DNA of 64,000 nt from Gammaproteobacteria bacterium. GTDB lineage: Bacteria; Pseudomonadota; Gammaproteobacteria; Ga0077536. The position numbers and the translations under genes are program-made. Shown piece after piece: positions 20,535 through 28,332 of the stretch (within the stretch, counting starts at the first letter, position 1; each line of letters begins with the position of its first letter). The stretch covers positions 33,074 to 97,073 of the forward strand of contig SHZM01000002.1 of assembly GCA_009692265.1 (NCBI GenBank). Direction: 5' to 3'. Under the pieces are notes generated by a model that worked only from the letters and a program-made list of their open reading frames with translations, made no database searches and was not told the origin of the DNA.

Positions 20535-21752
20535 TTGGCTAAATTAATCCCCCTAGAGCAGCCTGCGGCGATTCGTGGTGTTCGCCTATCGACTGCCACC
20601 GCAGGTATCCGAAAAACTGGCAAACTTGACCTGTGTGTGTTCGAGATTTGCCGTGGTGCCAGCGTTGCTGGGGTCTTTACACGGAATATATTTTGTGCGG
20701 CGCCGGTTACGCTGGCACGTGAGCACCTCGCTGCGGCTCGAGCCAGACTGCTGGTAATTAATTCAGGAAACGCGAATGCCGGGACGGGTGAGGCGGGTAT
20801 ACAGGATGCGCGCGACGTATGCGAAGCCGCCGGCGCCCTCGTCGGGTGCAGTGCCTCCGAGGTCTTGCCGTTTTCTACCGGCGTAATAGGTCAGCGTTTG
20901 CCAGCGGCAAAAATCATCGCGGCCTTACCTAAGGCGATACATGATCTGGGTGACTTTAGCTGGGACGCGGCGGCACGCGCAATAATGACTACGGACACAG
21001 TCCCGAAGTGTTTCAGCGTCGAAGTTAAATGCGATAGCCGCACCTACTCGGTGACCGGAATCGCGAAAGGCGCCGGTATGATTAAACCCAATATGGCTAC
21101 GATGTTGGCGTTTATAGCGACTGACGCGGCAATTCCGCAGGCGGATCTGTCAAACCTTCTGGAAAGCACCGTAAATCGAACTTTCAATCGCATTACGATT
21201 GACGGTGATACCTCGACAAATGATAGCTGTATTCTGATTGCGACGGGCCAATCTGATCCAAATGAACTCGTCTGTAAGAAGCACCCTGACTGGAACGATC
21301 TTTCCGCTGCGATCGTTGACGTTGCAAACAAGCTGGCAAGGGCCATTGTCCGAGACGGCGAAGGTGCGACTAAGCTTGTGACGGTCGATGTCCGCGGTGG
21401 CAGGACGCTCGAAGATTGTCTTAAAGCAGCGTTCACCGTTGCAGAGTCGCCATTAGTTAAAACGGCTTTGTTCGCAAGCGACCCGAACTGGGGACGAATT
21501 CTCGCGGCGCTTGGGCGCTCTGGTGTCGAGGGATTAAAGATGTCGGATTTGGCGATTTCGTTGAACGATTGCCCGATTGTGAAGGGTGGCGAACCAGTCG
21601 CTGATTACGATGAAAGCCTAGCTGCAAAAATAATGGCTCAACCGGAATTTGATATTCGAATCGATATCGGTCATTGCGCAACGCAAGCTTCGGTGCTGAC
21701 TTGCGATTTTTCGTTCGAATATGTGCGTATCAACGCCGAGTATCGAAGCTAA
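20535..21752 (+). CDS. argJ: Bifunctional ornithine acetyltransferase / N-acetylglutamate synthase ArgJ
   Basis: Cyclic arginine pathway enzyme (about 405 residues) that transfers acetyl from N-acetylornithine to glutamate. The precursor self-cleaves before a threonine, seen in KGAGMIKPNMATMLAF (T189). Other family segments are NSGNANAGTG, DGDTSTND and NWGRILAALGRSG. The best start is a TTG at 20535, 31 bases after secA; no ATG or clear ribosome-binding site lies nearby, so the exact start is uncertain. Confidence 0.93.
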   Translation: MAKLIPLEQPAAIRGVRLSTATAGIRKTGKLDLCVFEICRGASVAGVFTRNIFCAAPVTLAREHLAAARARLLVINSGNANAGTGEAGIQDARDVCEAAGALVGCSASEVLPFSTGVIGQRLPAAKIIAALPKAIHDLGDFSWDAAARAIMTTDTVPKCFSVEVKCDSRTYSVTGIAKGAGMIKPNMATMLAFIATDAAIPQADLSNLLESTVNRTFNRITIDGDTSTNDSCILIATGQSDPNELVCKKHPDWNDLSAAIVDVANKLARAIVRDGEGATKLVTVDVRGGRTLEDCLKAAFTVAESPLVKTALFASDPNWGRILAALGRSGVEGLKMSDLAISLNDCPIVKGGEPVADYDESLAAKIMAQPEFDIRIDIGHCATQASVLTCDFSFEYVRINAEYRS

Positions 21753-21815
21753 CAGTCCGAATATTGTCGATTTTCGGCGTAGCCAATTACCGTCCGATAA
21801 CGAACCCGTACCACG

Positions 21816-22820
21816 ATGGCTATTGCGGAACCGTCGTTACACGTAGTAGTCGCGCTGGTGCGTGACGGTGACGGTCGAATACTCTTAAGTTTTCGATTAC
21901 CGCACCTGGATCAGGGTGGCTTATGGGAATTTCCGGGTGGCAAGGTGCGGCCCGGCGAGGCTCCGTTCAAGGCGTTACAGCGCGAATTAATGGAAGAGCT
22001 TGGGATTGTTGTTGAATCTGCCGCTCAGTTAATAAAAATTTCCTACGCCTACCCGACCTGTACCGTAATACTGGATGTTTGGGAGGTCGATAAATGGAGC
22101 GGAATACCGACGGGCTGCGAAGGTCAACCAATCCTCTGGAAATCCGCTTCCGAATTACGGACATTGAAATTCCCTGCCGCGAATCTACCGATAATTACCG
22201 CTGCCTGCATACCTCGGGTTTATTTGATTACACCGGAGCCGGAAGATGCCGCAGGATTCATGTACGCTCTGGAAGCGAAGTTGAAAAGTGGCGCGAGATT
22301 AGTGCAGCTTCGCGTAAAAAAAGCGGCCGATCATGCAATCGTTAAATTTGGGTGCGAGGCTGTTGAGTTATGCGAGCGATTCGACGCCCAGCTCCTACTC
22401 AACTCGCGGGTTGATCTTGTAGGTGATATCAAAGCACACGGGGTGCACCTTACTTCGACGCAGTTGGCGACGCTGTCGTCGCGGCCGTTGCCATCCCAGT
22501 ATTTAGTAGGTGCCTCGATCCATAGCGTTGACGAACTCGATCAAGCAAGCGCGCTAGGCGTAGACTTTGCCGTGCTTGGGCCCGTGCTACCCACTGCGTC
22601 TCACCCAAGCGCGACATGTATGGGTTGGCGGAAGCTCGAAGACATCGTCGTGAACGCTTCTTTTCCAATTTATGCGCTAGGCGGACAAACTCTCGAAACC
22701 TTACCGCGCGCAATTGCAGCCGGATGCCAAGGGATTGCCGGGATAAGCGGCTTATGGAACTCTGCCGTGAACCTTAATGAATCCGCGCTTAGACACATGC
22801 TGGCGATTGCTGCTCAATAG
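21816..22820 (+). CDS. Nudix hydrolase fused to a ThiE-like domain
   Basis: A 334-residue two-domain protein. Residues about 1-130 form a MutT-like Nudix domain with a complete Nudix box (GKVRPGEAPFKALQRELMEE followed by LGI), predicted to hydrolyse oxidised nucleotides such as 8-oxo-dGTP. Residues about 140-330 resemble thiamine-phosphate synthase. However, the usual NDR is NSR and the GVHLGQxD loop is GVHLTSTQ, so TMP-synthase activity is doubtful. The same fusion is known in many gammaproteobacteria near argJ and secA. The second domain's role is not established. Confidence 0.88.
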   Translation: MAIAEPSLHVVVALVRDGDGRILLSFRLPHLDQGGLWEFPGGKVRPGEAPFKALQRELMEELGIVVESAAQLIKISYAYPTCTVILDVWEVDKWSGIPTGCEGQPILWKSASELRTLKFPAANLPIITAACIPRVYLITPEPEDAAGFMYALEAKLKSGARLVQLRVKKAADHAIVKFGCEAVELCERFDAQLLLNSRVDLVGDIKAHGVHLTSTQLATLSSRPLPSQYLVGASIHSVDELDQASALGVDFAVLGPVLPTASHPSATCMGWRKLEDIVVNASFPIYALGGQTLETLPRAIAAGCQGIAGISGLWNSAVNLNESALRHMLAIAAQ

Positions 22821-22838
22821 GCATGCAAGCTGTCAACC

Positions 22839-23600
22839 TCACAATGTGCAGCAGTGCAGTTCAAACCAGACGCTACGTTGCGCCGGCTGTGGACGTGTAT
22901 TGATTCCCGATGGGCGAATAAATCGGATCGAAAAACGGTGTTTCCCGCCACTGATTTCGGGGAAAATCCCTTCAGTATCGGGGACGATTACTCGAATCAA
23001 TTGACATGAACCGTTAGCGTCCAGAGTTTGCTGAAAAAACCCTCCCTCGGCCATGACTTTCTTCGGTGATGCGCTTTCGCGTACTAATTTCAGAACTGTA
23101 TGAACTGCGTCTTCGATGATTCGCATATCCTGAATCCAGTCCTGCAGGTGCTCCGAGCGTTGGGCTGGGGATCTATGTAACCAATAATGAAACGCCGGAA
23201 TATCGAAACTACAAGTTCCACCAGGGATCGCCAAACGCTGTTTTACTTGTGTCAGAAGATCACACTGACGTAGTCGAGCGCCCGGTTGGCAGCTGTTAGA
23301 TTTTAGGATCGCGATGATAGGTTCGAGGCGCGTCACTGTCTGTTCTAGCGTAGATTGGTTAACCCCGGGGTTCATTCGCAAATTGTTCAAGGTCGTCGCA
23401 TGGCGCTCGATTTCCTTGATGAGCTCACCCTTGATGTCAATACGAGTAAGTTGATCGGCGAGCTCAATCATGCCGACGATTGCGTTTCGCGCATCGCAGG
23501 TTTGTTCGCGTTGCATCGCATCTCTGATTGATTCGAACAGGGTCTCCAGACGAAGAAAGTTCCGAATTCGCTCATTCAGAGGTTGTTCGTATACCGTCAT
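22839..23600 (-). CDS. zapD: Cell division protein ZapD
   Basis: Cytoplasmic FtsZ-bundling factor (DUF1342), 253 residues from the chosen start. Family segments are VYEQPLNERIRNFLRLE at the N-terminus, FDIPAFHYWL in the middle and CQLIRVIVPDTEGIFPEISG near the C-terminus. The ATG at 23600 gives the usual N-terminus; an upstream in-frame ATG at 23654 lies three bases after the coaE stop and would add 18 residues. The coaE-zapD pairing is conserved; the yacG gene that often follows is absent here. Confidence 0.92.
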   Translation of the reverse strand: MTVYEQPLNERIRNFLRLETLFESIRDAMQREQTCDARNAIVGMIELADQLTRIDIKGELIKEIERHATTLNNLRMNPGVNQSTLEQTVTRLEPIIAILKSNSCQPGARLRQCDLLTQVKQRLAIPGGTCSFDIPAFHYWLHRSPAQRSEHLQDWIQDMRIIEDAVHTVLKLVRESASPKKVMAEGGFFQQTLDANGSCQLIRVIVPDTEGIFPEISGGKHRFSIRFIRPSGINTRPQPAQRSVWFELHCCTL

Positions 23601-23657
23601 GGTATCGCACAACGGGAATAGACTGGGTTGAATATTGTTCACTACCTTAGTCATTGC

Positions 23658-24278
23658 TTAAAGCGAGGTTTGTAGGTTAGCGGCATGTGCAAGATAGTCG
23701 GCGTGAAGTCGTTCGACCTGGGACTTTACGGATTCGATATCTGCCACATTCACAATTATCTCGTCAGCCTTATTCAGGCGCTGCTCCCGTGTTGCTTGGC
23801 TGCGAATGATTGCCTCTGCTTCTTGCAGTGTCAAATTATCGCGCGCCATTACTCTCGAGATCTGAGTTGCCACGGGGCAGTCGACGACCAGAATGCGATT
23901 CACTTGATCATAATTCCCTTTTTCAACAAGTAACGGGATCGCGAGCAAGCAATAGGGGCTTAATACCCGCGAGACCTGTTCGCGGATTCGAGTTCTGATC
24001 AGAGGATGGAGAATCTTCTCTAATGATTCACGACGGGCTGGATCGGCAAACACAACGCGTCTTAAGGCCGAACGATCTAGGCTGCCCATGGGGTTTAGAA
24101 TCCCGGCACCGAATTCGGCCACAATGGCGGCTAATCCTTGTGAACCTGGTAGAACGACTTCGCGAGCTACTTCATCGGCATCTATTACCACGACGCCGAG
24201 CCGTTCGAACTCAGCGCAAACCGTTGATTTTCCGGAACCAATTCCACCGGTGACTCCAACGACATAAGGCCAACTCAC
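23658..24278 (-). CDS. coaE: Dephospho-CoA kinase CoaE
   Basis: P-loop kinase (206 residues) catalysing the last step of coenzyme A synthesis. The N-terminal Walker A is GVTGGIGSGKST, followed by VIDADEVAREV, HPLIRTRI and IPLLVEKG. The GTG at 24278 overlaps the pilD stop codon (GTGA), indicating translational coupling, and yields a normal N-terminus. The frame is open further upstream, but that extension lies inside pilD. Confidence 0.95.
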   Translation of the reverse strand: MSWPYVVGVTGGIGSGKSTVCAEFERLGVVVIDADEVAREVVLPGSQGLAAIVAEFGAGILNPMGSLDRSALRRVVFADPARRESLEKILHPLIRTRIREQVSRVLSPYCLLAIPLLVEKGNYDQVNRILVVDCPVATQISRVMARDNLTLQEAEAIIRSQATREQRLNKADEIIVNVADIESVKSQVERLHADYLAHAANLQTSL

Positions 24279-25153
24279 AGCTGAGTTGCCCCACCCATGA
24301 AGAGTTTCGAGAGAGGTTCTCCCCAGAGCAAAGCGAGCCATCCTGCAGCAGCCAGATAAGGACCGAAGGGGATGGGTTTGGCCCGATCACGCCCCGCGAA
24401 GGCAATCAAACCAAGACCTACAACTGCACCGACGACAGAGGCACAGAGGATGACGATTGGTAGCACTGCCCACCCTAACCAGGCACCCAGCATGCTCAGC
24501 AACTTAAAGTCGCCGTAACCCATGCCCTCTTTTCCCGTAAAGAGTTTGAACAACCAGTAGACGCTCCAAAGTGCAAAGTAGCCTAGGGCCGCTCCAAATA
24601 CTGCCGAGTCAAGCTCTACGAAAATGCCTTGGCTATTAAGCAATAGCCCCAACCATAGCATTGGAAGTGTTATTGCGTCGGGAAGAAGCTGAGTATCAAA
24701 ATCGATCGCCGCGAGGGCAATTAACGACCAGGTTAAGAGCGCCGCCCAGACCGCAGGCCAGCCGCTCCCGAAGTGCGCGGCAGTGATCGCTGCCATGAGG
24801 CAACTCACTATTTCGATTACCGGATAGCGCAGCGAGATCCGCGCTTTGCAGTGGCGGCAGCGCCCACGAAGAAATAGGTAGCTTAAAAGAGGAATGTTAT
24901 CGAGTGCGCCGATCATCGCTTCGCAGTGCGGGCAGCGAGAGCGGGGGACCAGCAAATTATACGGGGAGATCGCTAAATCGCCCTGGTTCTCGCCGCTGCC
25001 CAGCGCGGCGCACTCTGTCTGCCACTGACGTTCCAGCATCCGGGGTAACCGGTGGATAACGACGTTAAGGAAACTGCCGACTATCAAGCCCACGCCGGCG
25101 ATCGCCACCGCGAGTAAGCCGGGGACCGAGTTAACGGCATCCCACAACGACAT
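24275..25153 (-). CDS. pilD: Prepilin peptidase / N-methyltransferase PilD
   Basis: Polytopic aspartic protease (292 residues) that cleaves type IV prepilins and N-methylates the new N-terminus; it should process the PilA encoded at 41.2 kb. The cytoplasmic zinc motif CPHC...CRHC lies between the first two membrane segments. The two catalytic aspartates are in AAIDFDTQLLPD and GMGYGDFKLL. It is the third gene of pilB-pilC-pilD-coaE-zapD. Confidence 0.96.
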   Translation of the reverse strand: MSLWDAVNSVPGLLAVAIAGVGLIVGSFLNVVIHRLPRMLERQWQTECAALGSGENQGDLAISPYNLLVPRSRCPHCEAMIGALDNIPLLSYLFLRGRCRHCKARISLRYPVIEIVSCLMAAITAAHFGSGWPAVWAALLTWSLIALAAIDFDTQLLPDAITLPMLWLGLLLNSQGIFVELDSAVFGAALGYFALWSVYWLFKLFTGKEGMGYGDFKLLSMLGAWLGWAVLPIVILCASVVGAVVGLGLIAFAGRDRAKPIPFGPYLAAAGWLALLWGEPLSKLFMGGATQL

Positions 25154-25251
25154 TCAGGCTACCTTTGGGACCGACCGTAACTGCTTCTCAAAAGCCAAGG
25201 CGGGCAGGAGCGCGCTCCAGATAGGCACACGCGTAGGGTTGCCCGGAGTCG

Positions 25252-26475
25252 CTAGACCACCTGCCCCATCTTGAAGATAGGCAAATACATAGCAATGACG
25301 AGGCCACCAATAATCACGCCCAACACCGCCATAATGATCGGCTCAAGCAGGCTGGTCAACGCTTCAACTGCGTCATCAACTTCTTGTTCATACCAGTCGG
25401 CCACCTTGTTTAGCATCGTATCAAGAGCACCTGATTCCTCACCGATCGCGACCATTTGGACGACCATATTGGGGAACAATCCGGCGTCGCGCATGCTGAC
25501 TTGCAGTTGTGTCCCAGTTGAAATTTCATCGCGCATTTTCATTACTACGTTGTAGTACACGATATTGCCGCAAGCACCTGCGACTGAAGCCATTGCTTCA
25601 ACCAGCGGGGTTCCGGCGGAAAACATTGTCGAGAGGGTTCGAGCGAATCGCGCGATCGCCGATTTGTTTAGGATGTCGCCGACAATCGGAATCTTAAGGG
25701 CAATCCTGTCCATGAAATGTGCAAACTTAATAGAGCGTTTTTTCAATTGGAGGAGACCTACGACGGTGCCGATGATTCCACCTATTAATATGTACCAATT
25801 CTCCTGAAACCAATTGGACATATTAATCACCATTTGCGTGAGCGCAGGGAGATCTGCTCCGAATCCCTTAAATAAATCTTCGAATTGAGGAATTACATAA
25901 ATCATCAAGATACACGTGATGATAAATGCCACGACTACCACCGCGACGGGATAAAACAGCGCGCTTTTGATTTTGGATTTCAGCGCTTCGGTTTTTTCCA
26001 TGTAGGTCGCGAGCTTGTGCAAGATGCCTTCCAAAATACCTGCGTGTTCACCCGCAGTGACTAGGTTCACGTAAAGCTCATCGAATTGTTGGGGATGTTT
26101 GCTAAAAGCCTCAGCTAGCGCACCGCCGGCTTCGACGTCGCCCTTGATAGTTAAGATTAAGTTCTGCATGGCTTTGTTTTCGTGACCGCGTCCGACGATT
26201 TCGAACGATTGAACCAGTGGAACCCCTGAAGACATCATCGTCGCAAGTTGTCGACTGAATACTGTAATGTCCTTGGTGGTGATCTTGCCGCCACTATCGC
26301 CGAATAAGGGCTTGGATTTTTTCTTGACCTTGAGTGGATTGACTCCTTGACGGCGGAGTGTGGTCTTGATCAGCGCATCGCTCTGTCCGGACATTTCGCC
26401 CTTGACGCGTTTCCCGTTCTTGTCTATGCCTTCCCAGGCATACATGCCCGACTTTATCGCTGCGGTCTGTGCCAT
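25252..26475 (-). CDS. pilC: Type IV pilus inner-membrane platform protein PilC
   Basis: Platform protein (407 residues) on which the PilB and PilT motors act. Two GspF domains (about residues 75-198 and 278-400) carry repeated signatures such as FSRQLATMMSSGVPLVQSFE and FARTLSTMFSAGTPLVEAM, with three predicted membrane segments. It starts three bases after pilB, so the two are co-expressed. Confidence 0.95.
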   Translation of the reverse strand: MAQTAAIKSGMYAWEGIDKNGKRVKGEMSGQSDALIKTTLRRQGVNPLKVKKKSKPLFGDSGGKITTKDITVFSRQLATMMSSGVPLVQSFEIVGRGHENKAMQNLILTIKGDVEAGGALAEAFSKHPQQFDELYVNLVTAGEHAGILEGILHKLATYMEKTEALKSKIKSALFYPVAVVVVAFIITCILMIYVIPQFEDLFKGFGADLPALTQMVINMSNWFQENWYILIGGIIGTVVGLLQLKKRSIKFAHFMDRIALKIPIVGDILNKSAIARFARTLSTMFSAGTPLVEAMASVAGACGNIVYYNVVMKMRDEISTGTQLQVSMRDAGLFPNMVVQMVAIGEESGALDTMLNKVADWYEQEVDDAVEALTSLLEPIIMAVLGVIIGGLVIAMYLPIFKMGQVV

Positions 26476-26478
26476 GTT

Positions 26479-28194
26479 TTACTCCACGGTGACGCGGTTG
26501 ATTTCAGCCAAACTCGTCATTCCCTGGCGAGCTTTCTGTAAGCCAGATTTGCGGATATCCCATATCCCTTCGCTAGCAGACTGGTCGGCCAGTTTTACCG
26601 CATTCGAGCCTTCCATGATCATTCGTTTCATTGCATCTGTGATCGGCATCACTTGATAAATGCCGACACGGCCTTTGTACCCGCTGGGGCAATCCGCGCC
26701 CCCGTTGCCAGGACCGTAGAGCTTTACGCCTTCACTTATATCTTGCTGGGTGAAGCCTTCTGCCAAGAGCGCATCGGGCGGCAAATCTTGCGGGACGCGG
26801 AAATCTGGGTGCAGACGTCGGGCAAGGCGTTGCGCGGTAATTAGATTGATCGTGGTCGCTACCGCGAACGGCGGGATCCCCATGTCCTGCAGACGCGTGA
26901 TCGTTTGTGGTCCATCATTTGTATGCAAAGTCGACATGACCATGTGGCCGGTCTGGGCCGCTTTAACTGCAATCGAGGCGGTTTCCATGTCCCGGATCTC
27001 GCCGACCAGGATGATATCCGGATCCTGGCGGAGAAAGGCCTTTAAAGCTTTCGAGAAAGTCATGCCAGTTCGTTCGTCAACTTGAACTTGGTTTACCCCA
27101 GCCAAATTGATTTCCACCGGATCTTCGGCAGTCGAAATGTTGATTTCGTCCCGGTTGATGATGTTGATTCCGGTATACAGCGATACCGTTTTTCCGCTAC
27201 CCGTCGGACCCGTGACCAGAAACATTCCGTAGGGTTTCTCTAGATTCTTGAGGAAAAGCGCTTTCTGGAAATCTTCGTAGCCGAGCTGATCAATATTAAG
27301 TTTAGCGACGTCCGAATCGAGGATACGCATCACCACCTTTTCGCCATAGAGCGTGGGGCAGGTGCTAACCCGAAAATCGATGGCCTTAGTTTTCGACAGC
27401 TTGAGCTTGATGCGGCCGTCCTGTGGGACACGACGCTCAGAGACATCGAGCCGAGACATTACCTTGATACGGGCCGCGATCTTAAAGGCTAGCGCAAGAG
27501 GTGGCTTTGCCATTTCGGCGAGCATGCCGTCCACTCGGAAGCGCACTCGATAGAACTTTTCATAAGGCTCGAAATGTAAATCCGAAGCGCCCCGCTTAAT
27601 CGCATCGAGTAACACCTTATTGACGAAGCGAACGACCGGCGCGTCGTCTACTTCGGAAGTATCGGGCGTTGCTTCTTGTTGGCCGACTTCGAGATCGTCA
27701 AGATTCTCGAAGTCGGATTGCTCCATGTCTCCGAGACCTGAATCGGCCGCCGCCAGCGATTTTTCGATTGCGCGCGCGAGCTTATTTTCTTCAACAAGCA
27801 CCGGGTCGGTGTTTGCGCCAATATGAAATTTAATTTCATCTAGCGCCTGCAGATTGGTCGGGTCAGACACCGCGATGTAGACCCGGTTACCACGCTTGAA
27901 TACGGGGAGTGCGTGATGTCGGTGGATCAGCTCCTCGCTGACCAGCTTGACGATATCAGGGTCGATCTCAAGGGCTTCGATGTCGAGTAGCGGAACGCCA
28001 AATTCCTGCGATGCCGCCTGCGCCACAGCTCTGCTGTCGGCGAGCTTGTTCTCGATGAGATATTTTACGAACGGGACCCGATTGCTCAGCGCATCCTGAA
28101 AGGCGCAAAGCGCCACGGGTTCTTCAAGCAGGCCGTCCGCGACGAGTTTTCGCGCGAGCCCGCCTAAAGGCACTCGATTGCTGGTAACTGCCAC
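26479..28194 (-). CDS. pilB: Type IV pilus extension ATPase PilB
   Basis: Hexameric motor (571 residues; GTG start) that drives pilus extension. The N-terminal MshEN/T2SSE_N domain is followed by the ATPase core with Walker A GPTGSGKT (K335), STAEDPVE, Walker B DPDIILVGEIRD and TLHTNDGP. The C-terminal zinc site usual for PilB is largely missing: only one cysteine remains (ADCPSGYKGRVGIYQVMP), and the first pair is replaced by RRLHPDFRVP. The rest of the protein appears intact. Confidence 0.96.
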   Translation of the reverse strand: MAVTSNRVPLGGLARKLVADGLLEEPVALCAFQDALSNRVPFVKYLIENKLADSRAVAQAASQEFGVPLLDIEALEIDPDIVKLVSEELIHRHHALPVFKRGNRVYIAVSDPTNLQALDEIKFHIGANTDPVLVEENKLARAIEKSLAAADSGLGDMEQSDFENLDDLEVGQQEATPDTSEVDDAPVVRFVNKVLLDAIKRGASDLHFEPYEKFYRVRFRVDGMLAEMAKPPLALAFKIAARIKVMSRLDVSERRVPQDGRIKLKLSKTKAIDFRVSTCPTLYGEKVVMRILDSDVAKLNIDQLGYEDFQKALFLKNLEKPYGMFLVTGPTGSGKTVSLYTGINIINRDEINISTAEDPVEINLAGVNQVQVDERTGMTFSKALKAFLRQDPDIILVGEIRDMETASIAVKAAQTGHMVMSTLHTNDGPQTITRLQDMGIPPFAVATTINLITAQRLARRLHPDFRVPQDLPPDALLAEGFTQQDISEGVKLYGPGNGGADCPSGYKGRVGIYQVMPITDAMKRMIMEGSNAVKLADQSASEGIWDIRKSGLQKARQGMTSLAEINRVTVE

Positions 28195-28292
28195 CGTTTA
28201 GGCCTCAATAGTTGCGGTCGGATCCGTCCCTAAAATGGTAGATGAATCGCTACTAAATAGCCATCGGGCCGCGGTATTTTCCAGAACCTCGT

Positions 28293-28318
28293 CCTCGGCA
28301 GATCAAGGACAGCCGAGG
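28293..28318. repeat. Inverted repeat between pilB and clpB
   Basis: CCTCGGC (28293-28299) and GCCGAGG (28312-28318) form a perfect 7-bp stem with a 12-base loop in the 138-base gap downstream of clpB and upstream of pilB. No T tract follows on the clpB strand, so it is at best a weak or factor-dependent terminator or a transcript-end stabiliser. Confidence 0.35.
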
Positions 28319-28332
28319 GCCTGCCGGCGCGG

